Shown: in pieces, positions 1 to 13,377 of the stretch
Layout: each line of letters begins with the position of its first letter
Position numbering within the stretch: the first letter of the stretch is position 1
Assembly (NCBI GenBank): GCA_013399115.1
Contig: VXAA01000098.1
Location: forward strand, 1-64,000
DNA from: Anseranas semipalmata
Taxonomy: Eukaryota; Chordata; Aves; Anseriformes; Anseranatidae
Reading direction: 5' to 3'
Length of the DNA: 64,000 bases
The notes under the pieces: generated by a model
Seen by the model: only the letters and a program-made list of their open reading frames with translations
Told to the model about the DNA's origin: nothing
Databases searched by the model: none
Position numbers and translations under genes: made by a program

Positions 1-361
1 GTTAGGGGGAGGAGAGGAGAGAGTTTATATAAAGATGTTGGAAATTCAGTCTCCCTATTGCAACACTTCTTTCTTCACAGTCAGACAGATGGTTTCCTTA
101 CGTTTCACTATTCAGCTGACAAATAAAACTTGTTTCTGTTAAATAAATAAAGTGAAAATGAAACAAACAAACAAACAAAACTGAAACCACACCTTTTTCT
201 GTAGTAGAAAATGAGCAGTTTTGAGCTTAGTTTTCATACATTATCCTTTTAATACTGAGAAAAAAAAGCTACACAGCTTTATTTTTAGGCTAGTTCAGCT
301 AACCATCTTAAGTCTGATTCAGAGGATGAGAAGTAGAAGTCATATTTCTGTTTAGTCAATG

Positions 362-391
362 AAAAAAAAAAAAGAAAAAAAAAAAAAAAAA
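362..391. repeat. Poly(A) tract
   Basis: Twelve A, one G, then seventeen A. I could not identify a retroposed body upstream, so it is called simple sequence and not a retroposon tail. Confidence 0.8.
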
Positions 392-566
392 GAACGTGGA
401 AGCTCCAGAGAAATGATTCAAAGTACTTCAATCGAATGTCTAAAGCGTTATGTGTTTGGTTGAGTAATTTCTACGAAGTTTGCTTGAAGCGTAGGCAGCA
501 AATCAGGCTTTAGATATGATTGAGAATGATAGTCTCACTCCTGGTTCCCTTCTAGTGAGAAAACAC

Positions 567-584
567 CACACACACACACACACA
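567..584. repeat. (CA)9 microsatellite
   Basis: Nine uninterrupted CA dinucleotides followed by an A-rich flank. A run of this length is likely to vary between individuals. Confidence 0.85.
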
Positions 585-958
585 AAACAACTAAAACCAG
601 CCTGTTTCTAGCTCTGACCTCTAAAGACTATACTTATTCCTGCTGCGTCTGAGGAAAAACTAGAGAAAGGGACAGACAGGTGCCTGATGTTGCAATTTCC
701 TTGTCCTGCTCTTTCTTCATACCCTCTCAGAGGCAGCAGGAGTGACATGTCCTGCTCTCTTGGGTGCTACCCTGTCTCTTTGAGCCAACGCTGACTTCCC
801 GTCACATTTTCGTTATTTTTGTTTCTCTTGTCTCCGAAGCTACAGAGGTCTTGATCTTCTTGAACTCCTGCTGTTAGAAGAGTATTTCTCAGCACTTACA
901 TTCTGAGATGCGGTACATGATAGCTGCCCTATAATAAAATTCGAGTTAAGTTGGGGAT

Positions 959-1013
959 GGAGAAGAGGGAAGAGAGAGAAAGCGGGGGGAGGGAGGAAGA
1001 AAGGAAGGAGGAA
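959..1013 (+). repeat. Purine-rich (GA) low-complexity tract
   Basis: About 55 bases are almost purely A and G, with one C near 983. It includes a G6 run and GGAA or GGAG repeats. Confidence 0.7.
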
Positions 1014-2656
1014 TTAAACTAATTCTGAGTATTTTCAGTGGATAGTTGTGCTCTTCCCCTCTGCCATCTCATTTTACTTTTGCAGTCTGTGTTTCTTCTT
1101 TGAAAGTTTGTCCCAACTTTGTATTATTTCCTCTAATTAAATGTCCGCAGTTTCTGCATGATTTATTTCTCTTATTCATCATAACCTAATTGCTTTCCAC
1201 CAAGAGACAGTTGACAGGACTGTCAAGCTTCTTCATATCCTTCTGTTAGCCTGAGTCACTGATTCATCATCTGCCTTCTTCAGATACACTCAGCACCATT
1301 TTTGACAGCAGGAAGACCTGTCTCAACGTCAACATATTTTTAATCCTTCAGATCCACTTTTTCAAGCTCTTTTACTGAACAGGGTTTATAGGTGTTTAGC
1401 TGGCTGGCCATGATCATCAAAACAGCTGATAGAGATAAGACATGAATTTACAACATGTTCTCCCTCAGCATACTCAGCATTTTCCCTTCAAAACTGTAGC
1501 TAGTGCTAAATTGAGCAGCAAGTGTTGTACATCAATTACTCTGTCAAGGCCTGTCAAGACAACTGTTATGCCTTCCTATGGGGCAACCTGCTCACTTGAC
1601 TTCTTTTAGAGAGGGGTTGCAAAAAGCTTCAGGAACAAGGAACAGTTCTCCTCCTCTGTAAGGAAGGAAAAATGGTGTTAGCCTGTTTAAAGGAGTACAG
1701 ATATACAGAAAGAAGAGGGGCCCTTGGGATTGCAGAATTGTAGGTCTAATAGTGAAAAGTTTTGAAAGATTTGTTTTTCTTTTCTTCTGAAATGTTTTGA
1801 GGAGAATATAATGAAATGACATTTAGATTACTCTTTACATTGTGTATTACAAGTAGTAGACACCCCATACACAGAGATTATTTTTAAACACTCTCAAATG
1901 ACTACACTGCATAGATTCATGGAGATGGCTCACAACTGCAAAGCAGCAAGCTTCCAAAGACCTGAACACATTTGTGAACTGAATCAGTAAGCAAGTTTTG
2001 AAACAATACAATTATACCTGTCTGATGGAGAATAATCCACAAAGATTTATTTTGTTCTTCTTCACAAACATATCTGATTAATTTTTGTTTACCTCTATTC
2101 CCCTTAGTTGTATGTTCTCATAAACTCCAATTCTCAATCATTTTTACATCTTATGCTTGTACTATTGCTTGCTTTGTAAGGCAGTCTTATATTATTTATT
2201 ATACAGATGTAACAGAGATCAGAATCTAGTCATATTTACATACTATGTAATATATCTCTTTATGACTTGAGAGCAATAATATAGGATGTTTAAATAGCTG
2301 AAAGTCAAAAATAAAAATATGTAAAAGTTGTTTATTTCTTTCTGGAGCAGGTCTAGGGAGAAATAAAGACAAAATGACAGAGCTGTTAAAAAAAATTTAG
2401 TATAAACAACATGTGGTGGATATCATCTGATGAGGTTCTTTTTTCTGCAGGTTCTTTTTTTGAAATCTAGGTATGTGGAGCTAAATGCTATATAGATTAA
2501 GCATTCAGCCACTCACAGCTTCAGGTGTGCAATTCACAACAGTGACTTACGCAAAACAGGTCAGGAGGATCCAGCAAAGAGAAGGTCTCAAATTCTCTCC
2601 TGTATGTAAGTACTAAATTCAGGACTCTGAGTAGGTACTTTTGAGAACTTAGTGCC

Positions 2657-2850
2657 TGAAGGACTGCATGCCATAGTACGGACCCATATTGGAGCAATTC
2701 TTGAAGGACTGCAGCCCATGGGAAAGACCCACACTGGATTAGTTCATGAAGGACTACACCCCTTGGGAGGGACCCTACCATTGAGCAGGGGAAGAGAGTA
2801 AGAGAGTGGCTGTGTGGTGCTTAGCTGCCTACCAGTGTTAAACCACAACA
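2657..2850 (+). mobile_element. Partial avian LTR-type element with three 45-bp tandem units
   Basis: Three imperfect 45-base units start at 2657, 2702 and 2747. Each begins TGAAGGACT and contains a 'tgggaaaGACCC'-like core. They lead into a segment ending 'gtggtgcttag...ttaaaccacaaca' at 2850. That ending matches the 3' terminus of avian endogenous-retrovirus LTRs as I know them, and it resembles the ends of the two LTRs at 34.6 and 59.0 kb. The 45-base period is a multiple of three, so a false open frame runs through it on the minus strand (2521-2781). The left boundary is uncertain, and no internal retroviral genes are present. The family assignment is from memory of bird repeats and was not checked against a library. 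Confidence 0.55.
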
Positions 2851-2879
2851 TCTGGATACTAGAAAAATAAGCAAAATGC

Positions 2880-4510
2880 ATTCTCTAAACATGCAGAACA
2901 TATCTTTCTCAGTTGGCTTTACTAGCTGTTGTTTTACCTATGCAAATGATAAGCTTTCATATTTTTTTAATTATCTGTTTTTTTTTAACAAAAACAAACT
3001 AGCGTTTGCAGTCAATTGTAAATTTTATGCTGTTTAAAAAGATCTTCTTGTACTTTAAATACAAAAAAAATTCAAAATAGGGTAATAACACTGTGCATTT
3101 TGTTTTATTATGGTAGAAAAATGTATGTCATTCTGAGCATACATAGCATAACAATAACTCTGTAAATATTGACAGATTCTGTCAGTTCTAGACCACAACT
3201 CAAGCTGAAGGTTTTCAAGTAAGATCCAATTACCCTTTTTTTCCATCTCTGTTACTCTACTGACTTGCTTCACTAGCAAAAAGTGTGTGCCCCATTGCAA
3301 AAAGTCTCCATATTAATATGCATTTTACTTCTGAAAAACTAGGGAGTAGGAAAATGAGACCGTGTGTTGGCTATGGTAATATGCATATCTCTTGAGTATT
3401 GCTTTGAATTCATTTATTTTTAGTATACAGGGTCATTGTTGTGAACAGAAGTCTTTTTTTTTTCTTTTTTTCTTTTTTCATCTGTTTATCTAGTTCTTGC
3501 ATTACGATGGAAATTCTATGGGTATGATCTGAGTGGTGAGTTCTACTGACTCCAGTGGAAATTAGGGGCAATCGTGATTAGCCATTTTAAATCAGCTTTT
3601 GAACATTTTATGTTATTTTAGTTTTGTTCTTAGTCCTTGTGTTTAGATGCAGTTCTTTTCTAGGACTGTAATTTTATAATATTGAAAAATATGATCAGAG
3701 TTAAAATCTATCATAATATCTGTAGTGCTCTGGTAACCTTCAAATACCTCCAACTATATCCCCTTTTGGAATTCATTGTTTAATATGAGGAAACCCCAAC
3801 ACCTCATTTATTTGTCATTTTTCTTCCAATGGGAAAACCAACCTAAGCAGTGTGTAGAAAGGGAGACTTTTTGTTACTTCATTTTGTTTTGTTTTGAATT
3901 AACAAAAATCTATTACAGTATTTTCCATTGACTGTAAATTTTCTGATAACTTCTTTCCATTCTTTCACTGTGCTGAGCAAATCCTAAGAAGGACTGGTAG
4001 TTCTGAAACTCTTTCACTATCTTTGAATCCACATCCTGGATCTTTTTCATTTTTACATGAAACATAAACTATCTGTAGCTCTCTCCCATAAGAGGAAAAA
4101 TTATGGAAAATCTCAAAGTGGACTTGGGTCCGGTAAATATTAAATTAGTTCAAAATGTTACTTTCTATTGTATAATCCTGCCTTAGGTGCAGCAGTCATC
4201 CAATTATTAAAAAATAAATAAAAATGACAAAAAAGGAAGAGTTTTCTCAGCCAACAATTTTTGTATAAGGGTCAAAAATACCTGAAGTTAATGTGCTTGG
4301 GAGTCAGACTACCTTCAAATTCACATACATGTAGACCTGTATGAAGGCATCTGTATGTTCGTGAGATGCCTGAACACAAGGTGTCTTCATTCTTGCCATG
4401 GAGATGTTAAAAATTAGGGCATCAATATGGTCCATGAAGCTTTTTGAGAGATTTGTGTCACCTTAAAGTAGCCACCTATAGTTTCATTTGCCTGAGCATA
4501 GGTGTAGTAA
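2880..4510. other. AT-rich unique DNA, no gene seen
   Basis: No exon or recognised repeat is visible apart from short T or A runs, for example near 3450-3478 (T-rich with C interruptions) and 4210-4222. An 8-bp perfect inverted repeat (4345-4352 with 4364-4371, 11-base loop) lies just before the CR1 tail. It is too short to call an RNA gene. Confidence 0.6.
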
Positions 4511-4514
4511 CAGC

Positions 4515-4660
4515 ATCACAGAATCACAGAATGGATGAGAGTGGAAGGGATCTTTGGAGGTCCCTGGTCATCTGGTCCAACCCCACTGCTCAGGCAGGGC
4601 ACCTGGAGCCAGAATTATGTCCAGATCTTTTGAAGATCTCCAAGGAGGGTGACTTCTTGG
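4515..4660 (-). mobile_element. CR1 LINE 3' fragment (short)
   Basis: On the plus strand it begins with two ATCACAGA-type octamers, then 'tggaagggatctttggagg', 'tggtccaacccc' and 'tgctcaggcagggcacc'. This is the reverse complement of the CR1 3' end, so the element lies on the minus strand with its 3' terminus at the left. Only about 145 bases remain. CR1 copies are usually truncated at the 5' end because reverse transcription stops early. It is diverged from consensus and contains no usable reading frame. No clear target-site duplication is visible, which is usual for CR1. Confidence 0.85.
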
Positions 4661-7600
4661 AGACAATTTTACATGCTTGAAGTTGTATAGCAGAGCACAG
4701 ATCTCCAGTAATTTCTTTGCTGCAAATTCATAACTGCCAGTTCCCTGTAAATTCTTAGATACCAGTGAGTTTTTGAATAGCGCTGAATATCTATGTGTGT
4801 GCAGCAGAATCATGTTTTGCTGGCCAGATTACATTGCTTCATTCAGTACTGCGTCATTCTCTGTGGAAACACAACAAAAATGTCATAGAAAGGTGATAGC
4901 TAAAGAAAGATTAAGCTATGAGATATATTGCAGGCAATGTAAAGTCAACAATAGCCTTTCAGTAGACCAGCATTGTTTCTCAAAGTCCTGATCACATGTG
5001 CACTTCTTGGCAATCTATTTGTGTTTTAAGTGCTTAACCATATTCACCCTATGTTGGCAAAGAGGAAAAGCAGTGTTTTAGGATATGAATTATAAGCGAG
5101 CTGGACCTCTTTCTATTTTCACTGAAGTACAATTCAGAAATAATTTATGGTGATGTGAAAGCATTCTGAGAATTCTTTACTGAAAAGGATCTCTAATATT
5201 TGACTGAAACGAGACAAGAATGTAAGGCTGGAAATATATAAAAAATATGTATTGCACTTGGCACTGCATAGGGATAGATGTAATTTATTTCACTCTCATA
5301 TTTAACCATTTGGTATTGGAAATGTAAAGCAACCATTTTATTCTTTTTTTTTTTTTTTTTCCCTAGTGATTTATCTTCAGAAAGTGAGACAAACCCTTTA
5401 ACCAGGTCACATAATAAAAAAAAGGGCCCGGTGAAATCAAAGCAATTGACAAAATATCTGGATACAGACTCAAAGATCTGACTCACCATTAACATAATTC
5501 CATAAATTAATATACTTATACATCATTGTAGAAAGACACTTGGGAGAAATATTTCACCATATATTATAGGTGCTTTGTTTAATATGTTAGGTCATGTGTC
5601 ACTGAACTTCAAATGACAAAACACTGAATACTGAAAATTAAAGTAGTAAATAGCTATAAAAACACTCATTATGCATTTATTTGCAGCTAGAAGAAAAACA
5701 ATCAATTCACAAAATGGTATTCACAGCTGAAATTAAATGGTGAACTGGCAAGGTGCAATTGGGTAAGTGTCACAGTTATTCATGGTCCTGTATCTAAGTG
5801 AGAGTTTGTCTGCATTTTAATTAGTAGAGAGCACTTAACATCTAACTCTTACGAAATATGGAGGACTTCTGGACATATGTCATTATGCTTTTACAAATAT
5901 AAGAAGTGGGAATTGTTATTTCTGTATTTCAAACACACAGACTAAGTATTTGCTTTCCTTCCAGACACAAGTTTTCAATTACAGTATTACTGAGTATCAC
6001 TCTCAGAGAGTGGACCTCACTGAGAGCTTAAATTTTGCAGTTTTGACTTACTTTGTCAATACAACTGAACAGTTGCATTAAATTTCATAAACACTTCAGT
6101 ACTTTTCATGAAATCCTACCCATCTAAAAATGTTTATATTTTTAAGCTGATAAATTTTGCCATTTTTGTTGTATTTTTACAAGTTCATTAAATATAAATT
6201 GTTTATTTCCTATACAAATAATTCTGAAAACTCTAACAACAACAAAAATATTCTCTTTCCTTTTTACAGATTCAAAGTTATTCCTACTGCAAAGTTTTTC
6301 ATAAATGCCAAATCTTTGTCATCAGAATTGATAGCTGGTGATTGCTTTTATGTGAATGAATCCATCCGAATGTACATAGGTCTGTCATTATGCAGAACTG
6401 TACTCCACATAGGCTTAGCTCCTTTTTTTTTTTTTTTTTTTCTGGTTTTCATCTAGTAATTACGATGGATATCATCCGTTTTAATTTCTTTTAACCTTAT
6501 GGAAAGGAATATGGCCATCCTGATATTGGCATATAAAGCAGTTTAAATTAAGACAGTCTCTGAATATTTATGTTTCTCTACATGAAAAATAGTGAAATTT
6601 AAAGATATTTGCTATGGATTTATATGTCAAACTATATCTATGATAGGGAAGATCCTTAGATCCTACCTCAGTTCACAAAAAGGTAAAGAACTATGATACT
6701 CATCTCTAAAAATAAACAAGAACAGTCCCACTCTGCATCTACTGTCTATCTCATAATGAAGTCATAACCATATCATTACATGAAACTAGACATTTAACAT
6801 TCACTGATTTATATGTGAATCATTTTGTTTAATCCTTAATAAATTTACTTAAGAGTTATGAATTGTGACTTAATTCTCTTAAAAATATGAATTAACTGAA
6901 ACTGTATTAAAGCAGTTTTCTGGTTCATTTTTTTACTCTTTTGACCCATAATAAATAAGATGATCAACGCTTTTATTGCACAACTTCACCTCAGTAAAAA
7001 AATTACTTTGATATTTTTGTGGTATGGAACCTACTGTCTGGTCTTTCACTATGGTGAAAGGAACGATTTTTCCTAAATAGTGCTAATATTAAAGCATTTT
7101 TGATCATGGTGTATCCTAAAAGAGATTTAATATGTTTTCATTTGGTATTGAGAATGCATTATGTGAAAACATTCTTTGTCTAAAAAGGATAAAAATCATC
7201 TCTTTTCTACATAAATTACCTAACTTAGTTGGAAGTGATTTCTCCAAAATAATGATAAATAAAAGGTGAAAAACTGTTTTAAATCTGATGTGTTCAATTT
7301 TCCCTCTTTTTTTTTTTTTTTTTAATGAGAAAACAACCCCTTGCACTCTCCTTCCCTGTGGAATAATTACTATCTGCTATTACTAAAATTTCCAGAAATA
7401 AATGATCTAGTAAGGATTAGAATTAACAAACACGGGTGATCAAGCCACTATGAACATGCTTTCCTTAGATTCAGTTTCAGCTGACTTTATTCACTCATTC
7501 CCAATTAGGCACTATCTTAGAGCATTTATTTAATATTTGCTTGCTAATCAGCAAATGCTATAGCTGTTTCATGGGTTGTGGAAAAAAACAGTCAACTAGA

Positions 7601-8644
7601 AAAGGGAAATGTAGCTGTCATATTCAGCAGAGGCACTAGTGATATATGCAGTGGTAACTTAATAAATTGATGACACTGTACTGAACTGGAATAATATAAT
7701 TTAGCAAATTGTTTCCAAAGAAAAGTAACAGAATTTGTTAACTTCATGTTTTGAATTGAAAATGTAATAAATTGAAAATTAATGCAAACAGTTCTTTCTA
7801 TTGCATTCAGTGACAACAATGTTTATCTTAAGTGTAACCTGGCAGTTTTATATCAGAGTTCCCTAAATGCTGGCTTAAAAAGGATACATTAGTTTCAGAT
7901 TGGTCAACTAATGAAGAATTAATGTTTTGGTGAAAATGACAGCACAATATACTGTTAAAAATTTTACTGGGAAAAGAACATTGAGGACATCTGTGTTTAT
8001 GAATTCAGGTGGTTTATATCTTTATACCATGATATTCATTTATACACCATAGCACTAAACCACAAGCAGAGGTTAAGGCTTATGGACCGCAGCAGCAGAA
8101 TCACAAAATCATGCTATACAAGCTGACAAAACGCCACAGTGATTTCTAAATCACTCTTAACACTGCTCACATACACTATAGTGACTAAAAAAGTCTAAAA
8201 CAGCTTTGAAGGAGTGCATGGGAAAGAAAATCTGAAATGGAGACTGCATTCACAACCACATTGTTATTTCATGTTACCTTATTTGTAACTATTATTACAT
8301 CAATTAGTTTTATTAAAGGTGATAATTTGCAAGAATATCTACATATTCTGAGTGTCTACTCTTTGCAACTCTCATTTCTCTTGACAGTATCATCTTTATT
8401 TTTCCTTCTTCCTTCTCATTCTTGTTCTTTGTTATGTCAGGAGGTATTACTGTGAGGTATCAGAGCAATCTCTGTTCACTTTTTTCCTCTCTTTTCCCTT
8501 TAAGACTGAATAAATTTCTTCAGTGTTCAGTTTTAAGGTTTCTTTCAGTGGCGCTGCCTAAAACATAAGTTGCCATATCTAAATTAGTTCCGCAGCTTCT
8601 CTCCATAGGCAACAGAGAGATATCTTCTCTGTAGTTGTTGAAGG

Positions 8645-8716
8645 GAAAAAACAAACAAACAAACAAAAACTTTTTTTTTCTTTCCTTTTTAAAACGTATT
8701 TGTTTATTTATTTATT
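8645..8716. repeat. Compound (AAAC)n / T-run / (TTTA)n
   Basis: Six AAAC-like units, a nine-T run with C interruptions, then TTTA units. It is low-complexity DNA with no coding value. Confidence 0.75.
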
Positions 8717-10357
8717 CCCTTTCTTTGCAAAGCTTTCTGGTTATTTCTATCTGTCAACTGATTGGTTAGACTGTGACAAACTGATGCAGCTCCACTCCTC
8801 AGTTTCCATCTTGGCATCTTACAGTCCTTTTCTCAACTTGGCAACTAACCTCTCATTGACAGTCAGACCTGGCTCTTCTTTGAATCCTGTTACTGGCTTC
8901 CTGTTGCCTGCAGTATAAGAGTGCAATAATCTATTTTTCAGAGTTTTGTATATTCCAAACCAGACACTGGAAATTATTTTAGAATGCAGAAGTTACAGAA
9001 TCGAAATAGCTGAATTAAGGAAACACTTACATGGTTAATTCAGATGAAGTGAGGGGAGGAAGTTTAAAAGCAAGACAAACTGATTGAACTATGTTCCTCC
9101 AGCAAGAGACAATGACAATTTTGCCATTACTTCAGTAGAAATAGTTAAGGCCATAAGCACATTTGAAAACCACACAGTCATTCTCCATATGAACTATTGT
9201 TCCTTAATTCTTATGTAATTTCTTCTTTTTGACTTTTGAGAACATCCACCATGTTTGTAGCTATGAGGTAACTATGTGCTGAGTAAAACAATTTTTTTTT
9301 AGTTAGCTGGGAATTCACTCTAAATGAATTTTTTTTAGTTTAATAAGATTTCTTCCGAGTGAGGTGTTTGAATGGATTTCAGAACTGGCATGTAGTCTGA
9401 AAATGACTATGTACAGAGATGATACTGTCTCAGTGGCGACTGTACCAGTTTTTAATGGTTTTAACTTCCCGCCCTCCATGGCTGTTGTGCAGGGGAAGCG
9501 TACTTCTGGTTCCTGTCTGTACTGTCCGTGCTGGTGCTAGCCTGTCCACTGTGGCTGTCTACACAGTGCAAGAGGGAATCAGCTGAGGGAGGTTTCACTG
9601 AGGTGGCTCTTAGTAAAGCTCTGGTGTGAATGGAGGTCACAGTTCCCTGTGTACCAGTGCTTTAGTTAAGGACTTAACCTGTACTCAAGTAGCCCCTGAA
9701 ATCATTAGACTTGTATATTAAAAAGCATTAAAAAAAGTTAAAAATCATGTAGGTATAAGGCTTTACATTTATTATGGGTAGGAACTTTGATAATGAGATA
9801 GAAAATAATTTGAAACTGACACGTAATGAAGTGGAATCTTTAATACATTTTTATCAGTGTATCTTATGGTAGATCAGTTACATGGTAGAGCAATGGAGTA
9901 CTGCCTGTTACATATTAAGATTGGGCTTAAAATAATTACCACATTATAGGAACTACTTCTGTTCCCACTGATGATTATGACAAAACTGCCATTAACTTAC
10001 CAAGAACAAAAATTTGTCCAGGAACAGTAAAAGCAGGAACCAAAGAATATATTTAAAGTTACAATGACATACTTTATAATGGAAATTAATATTCATTTGG
10101 GGAAGAAGAACAGAATTAGCAAACTCCTGCATAGTTAAGAGTGTTTCATTCCAAGCTAAACTGAAGGCTCAGGTGATGATAATAAACCTTTCACATCTGC
10201 TTTACTAATTGGAACATGACAAGCAGCCAGACTCCTTACTGAGCTACAAGAAATGGCATGTTTGCCTCAAGAGGGAATTGAAAGGCATCTGAAACCTCTG
10301 TTATGCCATGGTCTGTTAGAAGCTGTGCAATCTTCCATTGCTATCCTGGGGGGTGGG

Positions 10358-10376
10358 ATATATATATATATATATA
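10358..10376. repeat. (AT)n microsatellite
   Basis: About nine alternating AT dinucleotides directly after a G-rich stretch (10349-10357). Confidence 0.85.
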
Positions 10377-10618
10377 AAAGAAATGTGGCCAGGCCATCAC
10401 TGATAAAGCATATTTTTCAGGTGATCAGTTTAACTGAATTGTCTAAGTGCCTTCTTCTGGCAGATTAACTAGATGGAACAGTCATAATCTGCTTGTGTGA
10501 CTGGGAAGGGGAAGGGGAATGTGTATCATTTGGAACATTGAAGTTTGGACCTTGGAGTATGAGCAGTGTATTTCTAGGTAGCAGTTGTCCAGTGATTTCA
10601 GTGATGTCAAATTAACGT

Positions 10619-10676
10619 GTTTTTTGTTTGTTTGTTTGTATTTGTTTTGTTTGTTTGTATATTTTCTTTTGTTTGG
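10619..10676. repeat. (TTTG)n microsatellite, interrupted
   Basis: TTTG and TTTTG units with TTTGTA interruptions over about 58 bases. Confidence 0.8.
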
Positions 10677-11644
10677 ACTTTTTTCTTTTGGATGCCAGTT
10701 GAGGACTAAGTCATGAGGACAATTTGAAAATAATTTTTCTTATCCTTTTCTCCAACAATACTTCTCTGTATCTTGAAATTATGTTGTTTTTAAGTAACTC
10801 ATACTTGTTTAACCAATTATAGAATAATTTCCTCACAGTTTACTGTATGTGCACAGTGTACTATGTTCTGTAAAAGTTCTGGGAACCAGGATGGTAGCCC
10901 ATTGGGAGGGATAGGTTACATTCAGTGGGTACAGTTCTCCAGAGTGGGGTTGGTGGGACTCATGGGTATCAACATGTCTGCAGCAGGGTCTGAGACTGGA
11001 AAATTCCCAAGAGTAGCAGGGGCTTTGCTTGCTGAGGAGTCAGAATGTAGGCCTTAGAAATGATGAATAAAGAAAATCTGCCTTGTGACCTAAGAACAAA
11101 TTAAAGTTGCCAGATGGAAGGGAACACAGGAGGAAAAGATGCAGTGGGCTGAGAGGAGGGTGGTTTCCAAGCATTTCTAATGAATGAATTTCTCTCTGCA
11201 CATCTGAGTTTTTGAATTTAATAAATTGGAAAGTGAGTTAGATTCTGATGCAAATGGAATTTTAGAGATCATGACCTGTTATGTCCCCAATTATTCAACA
11301 GTAAGGTAACATAATAAAGAAAGCATTAGACTTGAGGTGACACTTCATAACTATTTAGGCCTGCTTACAGTATAGCACTTTTTTATGTCCTTCTATCAGT
11401 GACCCATTATGACAAAGTATCTTCCAGGGATTACTCGGAGAGTCAAATTTCACTTCTGCGTCGTTTCATGGTGTGTGAAGCAGCATAGCACAAGGCTCGT
11501 TTTGCTTACTTACCTGGTAATATTAGTTTATAATGTAAATAAGGAACATCTTATAATGGTGATGAAAAAGTCCATTAGAGCTTTATTGATATCTTTAAGA
11601 AAACTTTGTTGTTTATGTCGTAACAGTGCAATCTTCCCTTCACT

Positions 11645-12136
11645 ACAGGAAGGACATAGAGGTGCTGCAGCGTGTCCAAAGAAGGGCAACAAAGCTGGGG
11701 AGGGGTCTGGAGAACAAGTCCTATGAGGAGCGGCTGAGGGAGCTGGGGTTGTTTAGCTCGGAGAAGAGGAGGCTCAGGGGTGACCTTATCGCTCTCTACA
11801 GGTACCTTAAAGGAGGCTGTAGCGAGGTGGGGATTGGTCTCTTCTCCCACGTGCCAGGTGATAGGACGAGGGGGAATGGGCTGAAGTTGCGCCAGGGGAG
11901 GTTTAGGTTAGATATTAGGAAAAATTTCTTCACTGAAAGGGTTGTGAGGCATTGGAACAGGCTGCCCAGGGAAGTGGTTGAGTCACCATCCCTGGAGGTA
12001 TTCAAAAGACGTTTAGATGTCAAGGTTAGTGACATGGTTTATTGGAGGGTTTGGTAGTGTTAGGTTAATGGTTGGACTGGATGATCTTGGAGGTCTTTTC
12101 CAACCCAAATGATACTGATTCTATGATTCTATAATA
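11645..12136 (+). mobile_element. CR1 LINE 3' end with open ORF2 C-terminus
   Basis: A 5'-truncated CR1 copy in plus orientation, ending in ATTCTATGATTCTATA at 12119-12134. An open frame runs to the stop at 12055-12057. Its protein carries the CR1 ORF2 C-terminal motifs in order: [76 protein letters not shown] and [10 protein letters not shown]. This region lies downstream of the reverse transcriptase domain. The ATG at 11626 is probably chance, since the CR1 homology starts at about 11645. The frame has stayed open across roughly 135 codons, so the copy is not very old, but without the RT and endonuclease it cannot move itself. It belongs to the same subfamily as the copy at 35337-35709. Confidence 0.93.
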
Positions 12137-13030
12137 ATGTACTTCGAAACCAAAACCTGATCATTATGCAAGTAATAAAAAATGTAGACTACATTTATGA
12201 CTTTTTGCTTTTTTTTCTTTGAATATTATTAATGATAATAAACCATAATGAAAGCAAATACTTTTAACATTACATGCGCATTAGTGAAATATACACTGGT
12301 GGGGTTTCTGACTTTAAGTAGACATTAACAAACAAGCTAAATAGTCTGGTTCTCATACAGTAGGAATATATTAAATCATTTTGCACCTAGGTTATTTAGT
12401 GAAACTCAAAGATCATTTGTATTAAGTATTATTTCAACATAGTGCCAGGCCTTGATTTAAATGAGTAGTGAAGCCTGGGGAAAACATGATGCATGTGGTT
12501 TGTTATAACTCAGCAGTTCTCTTAATAGTAGGTACTAAAAATGACCATACCTATAGCATGCCAAATTATTATCAGATTTTAAAATGCAACAATTTATTTT
12601 TTAGTTTCAGTTTCTCTCTTCTATTTTTTTCCAGAGAAATGTTTACATTCCCATATAAATGTTCAAAAAAATAATACTATTTTAACTCTATGCACAAACA
12701 CTGCATTTTTTTTCCAATTAATTTCATTAGAAAAAAAAAATAATTTTGATCATGTTTTCCTTGGACTTTTCATACCAATATAAGAAAACTTGAGTGACAT
12801 TGCAAAAATTAAGTACAAGTTTACTTTTTCTTTTTCTTTTTTTCTTTTTTTTTTTTTATCTCAGTAAAAATTATAAGTCAAGACTTGAATTTCCTTCACT
12901 CCTGCATATTCTTCGGTGATTTTCCAGATTTATTTCCACATCTACTTATTCATACGCCTTACCCTGAAGGTTGCTTCCATATGTTAACTAGGTTTTCCAG
13001 ATGGAAATTAGTCCGCTAGTATTAGCATAC

Positions 13031-13055
13031 AAAAAAAAAAAAAAAAAAAAAAAAA
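13031..13055. repeat. Poly(A)25 tract
   Basis: Twenty-five uninterrupted A residues. I could not recognise a retrocopy body upstream, so a processed-pseudogene tail is possible but unsupported. Confidence 0.85.
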
Positions 13056-13078
13056 CCTACAAAAATTTAAGCTGATGA

Positions 13079-13079
13079 N
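13079..13079. other. Single undetermined base
   Basis: One N lies 24 bases after the A25 run. It may be a sequencing ambiguity or another single-N contig join of the kind seen at 59374 and 59504. Confidence 0.9.
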
Positions 13080-13350
13080 CAACAATTTAAACCTGTACAT
13101 TTTAAGACTGATTAAAGACTATATGCTTTACCTTGCTAATAAGAGCACTTCGCTTCTTTACAGAAAAAGATAGCAACCAGAGTAAGGTGACTTAAAAATC
13201 TACAACAGACATCTTTTAATGAAAAGAGAAAGATTCATTCCTTACAGTAAAAAAGATGATAAAAAAAATGCACCAGAGAGTAAAATGATGAAATACAAAC
13301 AACATGTTGGTTGTTATACTAAATCAGAGCCATTGACTTTCAGATAAATG

Positions 13351-13377
13351 TTTTTTTTTTTGTTTTTTTTTTTTTTT
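13351..13377. repeat. Poly(T) tract
   Basis: Twenty-seven bases, all T except one G at 13362. Confidence 0.85.

Larger units (their letters stand above)
1..2650. other. AT-rich unique DNA, no gene seen
   Basis: No exon, RNA gene or recognised transposon is visible. It holds short simple repeats: (CAAA)n at 161-180, an A-rich run at 362-391 and (CA)9 at 567-584. It also has a purine-rich stretch at 959-1013 interrupted by a T at 958 and a C at 983. Open frames are under 80 codons and resemble no known protein. Confidence 0.6.
4690..11620. other. AT-rich unique DNA, no gene seen
   Basis: Nearly 7 kb without a recognisable exon. It contains T runs (5344-5360, 6422-6440, 7307-7323), (AAAC)n and (TTTA)n near 8645-8716, (AT)n at 10358-10376 and (TTTG)n at 10619-10676. 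A slightly GC-richer patch at about 9420-9700 and another at about 10860-11060 have no similarity I can name. They may be old transposon remains. Confidence 0.55.

Noticed and set aside
2521..2781. 86-codon minus-strand open frame with a 15-residue period
   Set aside because: Produced by the 45-bp tandem units of an LTR-type repeat read antisense.
13031..13055. Poly(A) tail of a processed pseudogene
   Set aside because: No recognisable coding or RNA sequence upstream and no flanking duplication.
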